Shown here in pieces: positions 8,059-17,001 of a stretch of DNA of 64,000 nt (its first letter is position 1; every line of letters begins with the position of its first letter). The position numbers were made by a program, and so were the translations under genes. The DNA is from Actinomadura opuntiae (GTDB taxonomy: Bacteria; Actinomycetota; Actinomycetes; Streptosporangiales; Streptosporangiaceae). The DNA lies in NCBI RefSeq assembly GCF_030283205.1, contig NZ_JASNWF010000037.1, forward strand, positions 1 through 64,000, in the 5' to 3' direction. A model generated the notes under the pieces. That model saw only the letters and a list, made by a program, of their open reading frames with translations, searched no databases and was not told the DNA's origin.

Positions 8059-9639
8059 TTACTTGATCCGCAGCTTCTTCATCAGCTTGATCCCGGTTGC
8101 CATGACGTCGGCGAACCTGTCGTAGCCGATGGAGCCGGGCGGCTCGAGGTCCATGAGGTGCTGGCTCGCGATGGTCTGCACCTCGGTGAACTTCAGCAGG
8201 CCCTCGGAGCCGTGCCGGCGGCCCACGCCGGACTGCTTCATCCCGCCCATCGGCGAGTCGTACGACGCGTACGCGGCGCCGTACCCGTCGTTGATGTTGA
8301 CGGTGCCCGCCTTGATCCTGGCGGCGACCCGGCGCGCCCGCGCGGGGTTCTTCGTCCACACCGAGGCGTTCAGGCCGTAGGGGGTGTCGTTGGCGCGCGC
8401 GATGACCTCGTCCTCGTCCCGGTACTTGTAGACCGCGACGACCGGGCCGAACGTCTCGCTGGCGCACAGGTCCATGTCGCCGGTGACGTCGGCGAGGAGG
8501 GTCGGCTCGTAGAACAGCGGGCCGACGTCCGGGCGGGCCTTGCCGCCGGCGAGGACGGTCGCGCCCTCCTTGACGGCCTGGTCGACGTGCCGCGTCACCG
8601 CGTCCAGCTGGCGCTGGTAGGTCAGCGAGCCCATCTCGGCCTCGAAGTCGAGCCCGGTACCGAGCTTCATGCCCTTGACCAGCTCGACCAGGCGCGGGAC
8701 GAACCGGTCGTAGATGTCCTCGTGGACGTACATCCGCTCGATCGAGATGCACAGCTGCCCGGCGTTGGTGAAGCACGCCCGGACGGCGCCGCGCGCGGTG
8801 CGCTCGACGTCGGCGTCGGGCATCACGATCATCGGGTTCTTCCCGCCGAGCTCCAGCGAGTACGACACGAGCCGCGGCGCGACCCGCTCGGCGATCGCCT
8901 TGCCGCCGCGGGTGGACCCGGTGAACGACACGTAGTCGGCGTTGTCGATCAGCATGTCGCCGATCTCCCCGGGGTCGCCGACGACGATCTGCCACAGGTC
9001 GCGCGGCAGCCCCAGGTCGACCAGCAGGTCCAGCACCCACAGGCTGGACAGGCACGTCTGGGTGTCCGGCTTGTGGATCACCGCGTTGCCCGCCATCAGC
9101 GCGGGCGCGATGTCGCTGGCGCCGAGCGCGAACGGGTAGTTCCACGGCGCGATCAGGGCGACGACGCCCTTGGGGTGCCGCAGCTCCCGCACACGGGTGA
9201 GACCCGGCATCATGCCCTGCCTGCGCTGCGGCTTCAGCAGCTTCCCGGCCCGCCGCGCGTAGTACAGCGAGCACAGCGCCACGTCGAGGAACTCCTCCAT
9301 CGCGTGGCGGCGGGCCTTGCCGGTCTCCAGCTGGATGATGTCGAGGATCTCCTCGCGCCGCTCGACCAGCGCGTCCGAGAGCCTCAGGAACGGCTTGACC
9401 CGCTCGCTCACCGGCAGCGCGGCCCACACGCGCTGCGCCTCGCGGGCCCGCTCGTAGGCGGCGCCGACGTCGTCCGCGCCGGACAGCGGGACCGCCGCGA
9501 GCGGCTCGCCCGTGAACGGCGTGGGGATCGTGACCGTCTCGGCGCCGCCCGATGCGACATGGGAGGCCAGCCGGTCGATCAGGGACTGCGGGAGCTCGTG
9601 CTCTGCCACGCCTTTGGCAGGGACCGTCGGGGATGCCAT
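8059..9639 (-). CDS. Aldehyde dehydrogenase, succinate-semialdehyde dehydrogenase-like
   Basis: NAD(P)-dependent oxidation of an aldehyde to an acid. The 526-residue protein (ATG at 9639) shows PWNYPFALGASDI, FTGSTRGG, the general base Glu263 in ELGGKNP and the nucleophile Cys297 in NAGQLCIS, the standard 34-residue spacing. It is closest in feel to the GabD2-type succinic semialdehyde dehydrogenases of actinobacteria. As first gene of an operon with the GMC oxidase, it plausibly oxidises the aldehyde that the oxidase makes; that coupling is inference. The frame is open nine codons further upstream (9666), but that extension has no ribosome site. Confidence 0.9.
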   Translation of the reverse strand: MASPTVPAKGVAEHELPQSLIDRLASHVASGGAETVTIPTPFTGEPLAAVPLSGADDVGAAYERAREAQRVWAALPVSERVKPFLRLSDALVERREEILDIIQLETGKARRHAMEEFLDVALCSLYYARRAGKLLKPQRRQGMMPGLTRVRELRHPKGVVALIAPWNYPFALGASDIAPALMAGNAVIHKPDTQTCLSSLWVLDLLVDLGLPRDLWQIVVGDPGEIGDMLIDNADYVSFTGSTRGGKAIAERVAPRLVSYSLELGGKNPMIVMPDADVERTARGAVRACFTNAGQLCISIERMYVHEDIYDRFVPRLVELVKGMKLGTGLDFEAEMGSLTYQRQLDAVTRHVDQAVKEGATVLAGGKARPDVGPLFYEPTLLADVTGDMDLCASETFGPVVAVYKYRDEDEVIARANDTPYGLNASVWTKNPARARRVAARIKAGTVNINDGYGAAYASYDSPMGGMKQSGVGRRHGSEGLLKFTEVQTIASQHLMDLEPPGSIGYDRFADVMATGIKLMKKLRIK

Positions 9640-9928
9640 GCAGGCAGCGTATGACCCCCTGGCCATTTTTGGCTACCCGCAGGTAACAGGGCACTTGCCG
9701 TGAAATGCCCCACCTTCGTGGGGTTTCTTCGTCCGGCAGTGACAACCATCCACGAACGGACCGTTCCAACCCGGGGAGAGTTGCGCAAGTCCGGGACTGA
9801 CCGCGTCCGACCGGTGTATTCCGAGAACAGGAGGAGAATCCGGCGCCCATCCCGCCGCCCTCGGACGTCCGCTGCCGCGCGTCCGGGGGTGCCGTGGACG
9901 CGCGCCATGGCAGCGGAGGGAACAGCAC

Positions 9929-11353
9929 ATGAACGACGCCCACGGCGACCTACGGCCCGAGGGTGACCCGACGGACGCGAGCGACACCCGCTCCCCGCGC
10001 CCGCCCAGCGGCGGCAGCACCCCGTCCGCACCCCCCACCCACACGACCCCGATCACCCCCACCCCGCCGGAGGGCCCCACGACCACCAAAACCGATCCCA
10101 CCCCGACCGGCCCCCCGGCGACCACCGCGACGCCTCCCGTCACCACCCCAACCCACACGACCACCCCCACCCCAACCCAGGCGACACCGCCGCGTGCCGC
10201 CACCACAGGCACCACGGCATCCCCCACCGGCACCACGACCCGGGCAAACACCCCCACCCCAAGCCAGGCCACGCCACCGGGCCGCACCAGCACCAGCACA
10301 GGCGCGGCGACGAACGCCGTCGGCACGCCAACGCCGGCGACCACGTCAGCCAGAGCTGCGACTCCGGCGAGCACCTCCGCGTCCGGTGCCCTCACCGCCC
10401 AGGACGGCCCGGCGAATGAGCCCGGCGATCCCGCAGGCCAGCACAGCCCACTCGCCGGGACCTCACCCAGCGCCAACACGAGCCCGGCCAATGGCGGCGG
10501 TGTGCTCGCCACGAAGACGCGTCCAGCCGAGACGAACGCTCTCACCGAGAGGTCAAGCGAGATCAGCAACGGAACCCCCGCGCGCGCCAACGTCCCTGCG
10601 GCCCGAGTGGGCGAATCCGAGGGCGGGAGCCGGGCGCCGGGCATGCCTGGCGGATCGCCGCCTCCCGGCTTCGGCGGCGGGTCCCTGGCCAAGGAGCCAC
10701 GGACGTTCCAGCGGGGCAACGGCCACGACGGTCGGCAGCCCGCTCGCGGGACGGCGCGCGGGGGGCAGGCGAGCGCGCGGCAGGAGCGCAGGGAGCAGAC
10801 GCGGACCGCGCTGCTGTCGGCGGCCGAACGCCTGTGGGCGGAACGCGGTATCCACGGCGCCTCGCTCGACGACATCGCTGCGGCGGCAGGCTTGACCAAG
10901 GGAGCGGTGTACTCCAACTTCGCCGGGAAGACTGATCTCCTGCTGGCCCTGCTCGAACGGTTCACCAGCGACCGGCTCGGCACCGACGTCTGCGACGAAC
11001 TGCGGTCCGCCGACCAGTCGCGCGACGAGGAGGAGCGCACCGGACGCGGCGCCGCACGCGACGGCTCCGACGACCGCGCGCGCAGGCTAGCGCTCCTGCT
11101 GGTGGAGTTCTGGCTGTACGGCATGCGCGACTATGCGGCGGGCTGGCGGATCGCCGACTGGTACGCCGAGCGCCGCGCCCACATGGCCAGCGAACTGCGG
11201 GATGTGGACGGCATCGCCCCGTCCGAGCGCGCGGCCCTCGCCATGGCACTGGATTTCGGGCTCGCCTTCCAGCACCTGCTCGATCCCGACCGCGTGCCCG
11301 CCGACCTGTACTCGACGGGCATCGACCTGATGCTCGGCCGCGCCGCCTCCTGA
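9929..11353 (+). CDS. TetR-family regulator with 284-residue disordered N-terminus
   Basis: The C-terminal part (from about Gln285) is an ordinary TetR regulator: the HTH segment reads TALLSAAERLWAERGIHG, then SLDDIAAAAGLTKGAVYSNF, followed by an effector-binding helical region to residue 474. The first ~284 residues are a Thr/Pro/Ala/Ser/Gly-rich low-complexity region (runs such as PTHTTPITPTPP). The long form is supported by a GGAGGG site properly spaced before the ATG at 9929 and by a continuous open frame. Divergent to the aldehyde dehydrogenase/GMC operon, so it may control it. No good internal start with a ribosome site was seen just before the HTH. Confidence 0.82.
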   Translation: MNDAHGDLRPEGDPTDASDTRSPRPPSGGSTPSAPPTHTTPITPTPPEGPTTTKTDPTPTGPPATTATPPVTTPTHTTTPTPTQATPPRAATTGTTASPTGTTTRANTPTPSQATPPGRTSTSTGAATNAVGTPTPATTSARAATPASTSASGALTAQDGPANEPGDPAGQHSPLAGTSPSANTSPANGGGVLATKTRPAETNALTERSSEISNGTPARANVPAARVGESEGGSRAPGMPGGSPPPGFGGGSLAKEPRTFQRGNGHDGRQPARGTARGGQASARQERREQTRTALLSAAERLWAERGIHGASLDDIAAAAGLTKGAVYSNFAGKTDLLLALLERFTSDRLGTDVCDELRSADQSRDEEERTGRGAARDGSDDRARRLALLLVEFWLYGMRDYAAGWRIADWYAERRAHMASELRDVDGIAPSERAALAMALDFGLAFQHLLDPDRVPADLYSTGIDLMLGRAAS

Positions 11354-11947
11354 CCACCGCCCCACGAACCGCCGCACCCGACACTCACCCCACCGGACCT
11401 GGCCCCACCCCGCCAGGCCCGACATCCAACCTGCCGGCTTGGCGTCCATTGCACGGGAGCGGCCCTGCCAGGCCTGGTGCCCCCACCCATCAGGCCTGGC
11501 ACCCGCCCACCAGGCCCTCGCACCGTCCACCGACCCACCGGCCCTCACGCCCACCCCGCCAGGCCGCACCACCCGCCGAGCCTTGGCACCCGCTCACCGG
11601 CTCCGGCTGCCCTTCGGCCTCGATGCCCAGCCCGCCGGGCTCGGTGGGGATGGTCCCTTTGGGCGTTTGGAGACCTTGCGCTGAAATGGAGGCTGGCACC
11701 CGCCGTCCTGCCACGCGACGGGATGTTTCGCCACCCCGTGCCACACGCGCGGGCCTTCCGCGATCACGGCTGCGGAGCACCGACCATGGAGCCGCGCGAG
11801 GCGCCCGAGCGGGGGACATCGTCGGCCCAGTCACCTGCCGGGCCCGGCGTCAGGCCTGCCGGGTCTGGTGCCCTTTCCGCCTGCCCTGGCGCCGTCCGCC
11901 CGGTGTGGTGCCCGGCCTGCAAGCACTGGCGCCCTGGCCAACGGCCC
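11354..11947. repeat. Degenerate CAGGCCTGG-type repeats, non-coding
   Basis: About 600 bases without a credible gene. Variants of a 12-15 bp motif, best copies GCCAGGCCTGGTGCC near 11467 and CAGGCCTGGCACC near 11491, recur irregularly together with CCAGGCCCTCGCACC, CCTTGGCACCC and CGGCCTGCAAGCACTGGCGCC. The central CCAGGCCTGG is a palindrome. Reading frames across it are low-complexity and change frame freely. It looks like eroded tandem repeat sequence beside a gene remnant. Confidence 0.6.
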
Positions 11948-12103
11948 GGCGCGCATGAACGCGTCCACGTACCCCGACGCCGGCCACACCGCCGCCAGCA
12001 GGCCGATCACGGCGAACACCCCGGCGCCACCGCGGTTGCCCTGCAGCTGCGTGATCGCGTCGACCAGGACGTTCTTCACCGCGCCCGGCGCGATCCCGCT
12101 GAG
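11948..12103 (-). pseudogene. YihY/BrkB-family membrane protein remnant
   Basis: A 52-codon minus-strand stretch reads LSGIAPGAVKNVLVDAITQL, then an AGVFAVIGLLAAVW segment, then PASGYVDAFMRA. The last part matches the conserved ALWSASGYVxAFMRASN core of YihY/BrkB (formerly RNase BN) proteins. Similarity stops abruptly on both sides: upstream codons are unrelated Arg/Ala/Pro filler and downstream codons merge into the degenerate repeats. Full-length family members have about 300 residues and six membrane segments, so this is a decayed fragment. The conserved segment is nevertheless intact in frame. Confidence 0.7.
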
Positions 12104-12201
12104 GTGGCCGGTTGCCGGAGCCGACGGCCGGGCCCGGCTACCCGCCGAACCGCGGAACCATCGGCGATGCCCAGCGTCCTATCCAGCGGCCCTGGCCAGT
12201 T

Positions 12202-12225
12202 GCCAGACCCGATGCCAGACCCGAT
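12202..12225. repeat. 12-bp tandem duplication
   Basis: GCCAGACCCGAT occurs twice in direct succession (12202-12213 and 12214-12225), just downstream of the glpD stop. It continues the repeat-rich character of the preceding 900 bases. Confidence 0.7.
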
Positions 12226-12252
12226 GGCCGGGCTTGGCTTCGTGGGGTGGGG

Positions 12253-13995
12253 CTAGGACGGGGTGGCGGTGGGGACGATGTCGGGGGCGCCTCGGCGGCT
12301 GGCGTCGGCTTCCTGGTCGTCGTCCTTGGCCTGGGAGGCGCGTTCGGCCTCGACGCGCTTGCGGTAGTACTCGATCTCGCGGTCGCGCTGCTTCTTGGAC
12401 CAGCCGAGGACGGGGGCGAGGAGGTCGGCAGCCTCCTGGGCGACGTTGACGCCGCGGTCCCAGGTCTCGATGGAGATGCGGGTGCGGCGGGCGAGAACGT
12501 CGTTGACGTGGCGGGCGCCCTCGTGGGAGGCCGCGTAGACGACCTCGGCGCGCAGGTAGTCGTCGGCGCCCGCCAGCGGCTTGCCGAGGTCGGGCTTGTC
12601 GGAGATGAGCTCCAGCAGGTCGTCGGTGAGGGTGCCGTAGCGGCCCAGCAGGTGCTCGACGCGGGCGACGTGCACGCCGTAGCGGGCGGCGAGGCGGTGG
12701 CGGGCGTTCCACATGGCCTGGAAGCCGTCGCCGCCGACCAGCGGGATCCGGTCGGTGCAGGACTCGGGGATCTTGCCGTCGAGGCCGTGGGCGACGGCGT
12801 CGATGGCGTCCTTGGCCATGACGCGGTAGGTGGTGTACTTGCCGCCCGCGACCAGGACGAGGCCGGGGACGGGGTGGGCGACGACGTGCTCGCGGGACAG
12901 CTTGGACGTCTCGTCGGTCTCGCCGGTGAGCAGCGGCCGCAGGCCCGCGTACACGCCCTCGACGTCGTCGTGGGTGAGGGGTGTGGACAGGACTGTGTTG
13001 ACGTGGTCGAGGACGTAGTCGATGTCGGCCTTGGACGCGGCGGGGTGGGCCTTGTCGAGGTCCCAGGCGGTGTCGGTGGTGCCGATGATCCAGTGCCGTC
13101 CCCACGGGATGACGAACAGCACGGACTTCTCGGTGCGCAGGATGATCCCGGTCGAGGAGTGGATGCGGTCCTTCGGGACGACGAGGTGGATGCCCTTGGA
13201 CGCCTTGACGTGGATCTGGCCGCGACCGCCGACGAGCTCCTGGATGTCGTCGCTCCAGACCCCGGTGGCGTTGACGACCTGCTTCGCGCGGACCTCGGCG
13301 GTGGTGTTGGCCTCCAGGTCGCGGACGCGCAGCCCGGTCACGCGTTCACCCTCGCGCAGGAAGCCGAGCACCTGCGTGCGGGAGGCGATCTGCGCGCCGT
13401 ACTCGGCGGCGGTCCGCAGCACGGTCATGACGAAGCGGGCATCGTCGACCTGCGCGTCCCAGTACTGGATGGCGCCGGTGAAAGCGTCCTTGCGCAGGGA
13501 CGGCGCGAGCCGCAGCGCGCCGCGGCGTGACAGGTGCCGGTGGTGCGGGACACCCCGCGACATGCCCATCTGCAGCGACAGCAGGTCGTAGAGCGCGACG
13601 CCGGCGCCGAAGTACGCGCGCTCCCACACATGGTGGGTGGTCGGCAGCAGGAACGGCACGGGGCGCACCAGGTGCGGCGCGATCTGCTGGAGCAGCAGGC
13701 TGCGCTCGGTGAGCGCCTCGCGGACCAGGTCGAAGTTGTACTGCTCCAAGTAGCGCAGCCCGCCGTGGATCAGCTTGGACGACCGGGACGACGTGCCGGA
13801 CGCGAAGTCCCTCGCCTCGACCACCGCGACCGTGAGGCCGCGCGTCGCCGCGTCCAGTGCGGCGCCGGCCCCGACGATCCCGCCGCCGACGACCACGACG
13901 TCGAACTCCTCGCGCGCCATCCGGTCGAGCGCGGCGGCACGTTCGGCGGGGCCGAGCCGTGAGCTGCCGAGGCCGGTCACAGGTGATCCCGTCAT
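12253..13995 (-). CDS. glpD: Glycerol-3-phosphate dehydrogenase, FAD-dependent
   Basis: Oxidises sn-glycerol 3-phosphate to dihydroxyacetone phosphate at the membrane and feeds electrons to quinone. The 580 residues begin with the FAD motif VVVGGGIVGAGAALDAATRG; SGTSSRSSKLIHGGLRYLEQ and GGKYTTYRVMAKDA are family signatures, and a C-terminal DAO_C domain is present (residues ~390-510). The last ~50 residues are a charged tail (KQRDREIEYYRKRVEAERAS). ATG at 13995 follows a GGGGGGA ribosome site. It stands alone: no glycerol kinase or facilitator gene is next to it. Confidence 0.95.
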   Translation of the reverse strand: MTGSPVTGLGSSRLGPAERAAALDRMAREEFDVVVVGGGIVGAGAALDAATRGLTVAVVEARDFASGTSSRSSKLIHGGLRYLEQYNFDLVREALTERSLLLQQIAPHLVRPVPFLLPTTHHVWERAYFGAGVALYDLLSLQMGMSRGVPHHRHLSRRGALRLAPSLRKDAFTGAIQYWDAQVDDARFVMTVLRTAAEYGAQIASRTQVLGFLREGERVTGLRVRDLEANTTAEVRAKQVVNATGVWSDDIQELVGGRGQIHVKASKGIHLVVPKDRIHSSTGIILRTEKSVLFVIPWGRHWIIGTTDTAWDLDKAHPAASKADIDYVLDHVNTVLSTPLTHDDVEGVYAGLRPLLTGETDETSKLSREHVVAHPVPGLVLVAGGKYTTYRVMAKDAIDAVAHGLDGKIPESCTDRIPLVGGDGFQAMWNARHRLAARYGVHVARVEHLLGRYGTLTDDLLELISDKPDLGKPLAGADDYLRAEVVYAASHEGARHVNDVLARRTRISIETWDRGVNVAQEAADLLAPVLGWSKKQRDREIEYYRKRVEAERASQAKDDDQEADASRRGAPDIVPTATPS

Positions 13996-14093
13996 CGCGA
14001 TTCCCCCCAGATCGGTTCGTGTTACGAGCAGTACCTACCCAACAGTAGGGACGGGTCCACCCGTGATGCGCCCGATTCGGCGTGGGGTCGCTC

Positions 14094-15221
14094 TCAGTCG
14101 GTGGACCGGCGCGGCGCCACCACGACCTGTACCCGCTGGAACTCCTTCAACTCCGTGTAGCCGGAGGTCGCCATCGCGCGGCGCAGCGCGCCGATCAGGT
14201 TCATCGAGCCGTCCGCGACGTGCGAGGGGCCGTGCAGGATCTGCTCCAGCGAGCCGATGGTGCCGAGGTGCAGGCGGGTGCCGCGCGGGACGTCGCCGTG
14301 GTGGGCCTCGCTGCCCCAGTGGTAGCCGCGGCCGGGCGCCTCGCTGGAGCGGGCGAACGGCGAGCCGACCATGACGGCGTCGGAGCCGCAGGCGAACGCC
14401 TTGGCGATGTCGCCGCTGTTGGTCATGCCGCCGTCGGCGATGACGTGCACGTACCGTCCGCCGGACTCGTCCATGTAGTCGCGGCGGGCGGCGGCGACGT
14501 CGGCGACGGCGGTGGCCATCGGGACGGCGACGCCGAGGACGGTCCGGGTGGTGTGCCCGGAGCCGCCGCCGAACCCGACGAGCACGCCGGCGGCGCCGGT
14601 GCGCATCAGGTGCAGCGCGGCGGTGTAGGTGGAGCAGCCGCCGACGATCACGGGGACGTCGAGGTCGTAGATGAACTGCTTGAGGTTCAGCGGCTCGTGG
14701 CGCCCGGACACGTGCTCGGCGGACACGGTGGTGCCGCGGATGACGAACAGGTCGACGCCCGCGTCGATGACGGCCTTGTGGAACTGGGCGGTGCGCTGCG
14801 GGGACAGCCGCGCCGCGACGGTGACGCCGGCGTCGCGGATCTCCTGGATCCGGCGGCCGATCAGCTCCTCCTTGATCGGCGCGGTGTAGATCTCCTGGAG
14901 CCGCCGGGTGGCGGCGGCGTCGTCCAGCCCGGTGATCTCGGCGAGCAGCGGCTCGGGGTCCTCGTAGCGGGTCCACAGGCCCTCGAGGTCGAGCACGGCG
15001 AGGCCGTCCATCCGGCCCATGGCGATCGCGACGGCCGGGCTGACCACGCTGTCCATCGGGGCGACGACCAGCGGCATCTCGAACCGGTAGGCGTCGATCT
15101 GCCAGGCGACGCTGACCTCCTCCGGGTCGCGCGTGCGGCGCGACGGGACGATGCCGATGTCGTCGAAGGCGTACGCCCGCCGGCCGCTCTTGCCCCGGCC
15201 GATCTCCACCTCAGCAGCCAC
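14094..15221 (-). CDS. guaB3: GuaB3-family IMP dehydrogenase-related protein
   Basis: TIM-barrel protein of the IMPDH/GMP reductase superfamily that accompanies guaB in actinobacteria. The 375-residue protein lacks the CBS pair of true IMPDH. It opens VEIGRGKSGRRAYAFDDIGI and keeps the phosphate-binding ADGGMTNSGDIAKAFACG, but the catalytic loop reads GGGSGHTTR where IMPDH has GPGSICTTR, so the nucleophilic cysteine is absent there. Start chosen as the GTG at 15221, behind AAGGGC and before VEIGRG; the frame is open to 15248. Exact reaction is uncertain. Confidence 0.9.
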   Translation of the reverse strand: MAAEVEIGRGKSGRRAYAFDDIGIVPSRRTRDPEEVSVAWQIDAYRFEMPLVVAPMDSVVSPAVAIAMGRMDGLAVLDLEGLWTRYEDPEPLLAEITGLDDAAATRRLQEIYTAPIKEELIGRRIQEIRDAGVTVAARLSPQRTAQFHKAVIDAGVDLFVIRGTTVSAEHVSGRHEPLNLKQFIYDLDVPVIVGGCSTYTAALHLMRTGAAGVLVGFGGGSGHTTRTVLGVAVPMATAVADVAAARRDYMDESGGRYVHVIADGGMTNSGDIAKAFACGSDAVMVGSPFARSSEAPGRGYHWGSEAHHGDVPRGTRLHLGTIGSLEQILHGPSHVADGSMNLIGALRRAMATSGYTELKEFQRVQVVVAPRRSTD

Positions 15222-15363
15222 TGCGCCCTTCCTCCACCTCGCGGACAAGCCGATGTTCCCGCCGGCGGCGGGAACAAGCCCCGCACGAGCTTACGGCAGG
15301 ACGCGGCGCACCCCGCGACCAGGATGGATCCCGCCCGCCCACGACGACCCGCGCGGCGAGCAC

Positions 15364-15474
15364 TGCGGACGGACCGAGCCTGCGGACGGACCGGACCTGC
15401 GGGCGGCGCGGCTCGGCGTGCGGCTCGGCACGCGGCCTGGCGTGCGGCCTGGCGTGCGCGCTGGCGTGCGAGCA
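15364..15474. repeat. 17-bp and 12-bp tandem repeats between guaB3 and guaB
   Basis: Two 17-bp units (TGCGGACGGACCGAGCC at 15364, then a copy with one change at 15381) are followed by six degenerate 12-bp units from 15403 to 15474, with consensus GGCGTGCGGCCT. The intergenic region is 283 bases and otherwise holds only the end of guaB and the guaB3 ribosome site. Confidence 0.75.
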
Positions 15475-15504
15475 CGGCGCGGGGGCGGAGGAGGAGGGGT
15501 GGGG

Positions 15505-17001
15505 TCAGCGGCCCTGGTAGTTGGGGGCCTCGACGGTCATCTGGATGTCGTGCGGGTGGCTCTCGCGCAGGCCGGCGGGGCTGATGCGCATGAGCTGGCC
15601 GCGCTCCTGCAGCTCGGGGATCGTGCGGGTCCCGGCGTACCACATCGACTGGTGCAGGCCGCCGACGAGCTGGTGGGCGACGTTGGCGAGCGGGCCGCGG
15701 TAGGGCACCTGGCCCTCGACGCCCTCGGGGATCAGCTTCTCCTCGGCGGTGACGTCGGCCTGGGCGTAGCGGTCCTTGGAGTAGGAGGCGCCGCGCTCGC
15801 GGTTGCGCATCGCGCCGAGCGAGCCCATCCCCCGGTACGACTTGTACTGCTTGCCGTGCACGAAGATCAGCTCGCCGGGCGACTCCTCGACGCCGGCGAG
15901 CAGGCTGCCGAGCATCACCGTGTCGGCGCCCGCGACGATGGCCTTGGCGATGTCGCCGGAGTACTGCAGGCCGCCGTCGCCGATCACCGGCACGCCGGCC
16001 TCCTTGGCGGCGCGGGACGCCTCGAAGATCGCGGTGAGCTGCGGGACGCCGACGCCGGCGACGATCCGGGTGGTGCAGATCGAGCCGGGCCCGACCCCGA
16101 CCTTGATCGCGTCCGCGCCCGCGTCGATCAGCAGCTTCGCCCCGGCGTAGGTGGCGACGTTCCCGCCGACGACCTGGACGGGCGCGCTCGACTTGATCGT
16201 GGCGATGGTGTCGGCGACGCCCTTGGAGTGGCCGTGCGCGGTGTCCACGACGATCACGTCGGTGCCGGCCTCGATGAGCGCCCGCGCGCGCTTGATCGCG
16301 TCCTCGCCGACGCCGACCGCGGCGGCGACCAGCAGCCGGCCGTCGGCGTCCTTGGTCGAGTCGGGGTACTGCTCGCTCTTGGTGAAGTCCTTGGTGGTGA
16401 TCAGGCCCCTGAGCCGCCCGTCGCCGTCCACGAGCGGGAGCTTCTCCACCTTGTTGCCCGCCAGCAGCCGGAACGCCTCGTCGCGCGACACGTCCACCGG
16501 CGCCGTGACCAGCGGCATCTTGGTCATGACCTCGCGCACCGGACGGGAAAGGTCGGTCTCGAAGCGCATGTCGCGGTTCGTCACGATGCCGACCAGCACG
16601 CCGCGTACGTCCGTCACCGGGACGCCGGAGATCCGGTAGCGGGCGCAGAGCTCCTCGACGTCGGCGAGCGTCGCGTCCGGCAGGCAGGTCACCGGGTTGG
16701 TGATCATCCCCGCCTCGGACCGCTTGACCCGGTCGGCCTTGCCCGCCTGCTCCTCGATCGACATGTTGCGGTGCAGCACGCCGATGCCGCCCTGCCGCGC
16801 CATCGCGACCGCCGTGCGGGCCTCCGTCACCGTGTCCATCGCCGCCGACACCAGCGGGATCCGCAGCGAGATCTCCCGGGTCAGCCGGGTCGTGGTGTCG
16901 GCCTCCCCCGGCTGCAGGTCGGAGTAGCCCGGCAGCAGCAGCACGTCGTCGAAGGTCAGGCCCTGCGGGAGGAATTTGGCGGGCTCGGCGGCGGGGTTCA
17001 T
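15505..17001 (-). CDS. guaB: Inosine-5'-monophosphate dehydrogenase
   Basis: Rate-limiting NAD-dependent conversion of IMP to XMP. The 498 residues have the standard layout: barrel part one (TFDDVLLLPGYSDL), a CBS-domain pair at about 105-225 (RISGVPVTDVRGVLVGIVTN; RLRGLITTKDF), the catalytic loop VGVGPGSICTTR with Cys309, and the flap MGSLGAM. ATG at 17001 follows GGAAGGC; a TACCGT -10 box sits at 17027-17022, giving a short leader. The paralogue guaB3 is 283 bases downstream on the same strand. Confidence 0.97.
   Translation of the reverse strand: MNPAAEPAKFLPQGLTFDDVLLLPGYSDLQPGEADTTTRLTREISLRIPLVSAAMDTVTEARTAVAMARQGGIGVLHRNMSIEEQAGKADRVKRSEAGMITNPVTCLPDATLADVEELCARYRISGVPVTDVRGVLVGIVTNRDMRFETDLSRPVREVMTKMPLVTAPVDVSRDEAFRLLAGNKVEKLPLVDGDGRLRGLITTKDFTKSEQYPDSTKDADGRLLVAAAVGVGEDAIKRARALIEAGTDVIVVDTAHGHSKGVADTIATIKSSAPVQVVGGNVATYAGAKLLIDAGADAIKVGVGPGSICTTRIVAGVGVPQLTAIFEASRAAKEAGVPVIGDGGLQYSGDIAKAIVAGADTVMLGSLLAGVEESPGELIFVHGKQYKSYRGMGSLGAMRNRERGASYSKDRYAQADVTAEEKLIPEGVEGQVPYRGPLANVAHQLVGGLHQSMWYAGTRTIPELQERGQLMRISPAGLRESHPHDIQMTVEAPNYQGR

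Noticed and set aside
6299..9943. A 1214-codon open frame spanning the GMC oxidase and the aldehyde dehydrogenase
   Set aside because: Only the GMC part has homology; the rest is the wrong frame of the dehydrogenase gene, which is clearly coded in another frame.
11477..12256. Plus-strand frame of 259 codons in the TetR-glpD gap
   Set aside because: Pro/Arg/His-rich translation of eroded repeats without domain, start signal or codon bias; the only recognisable coding trace is the YihY fragment on the other strand.
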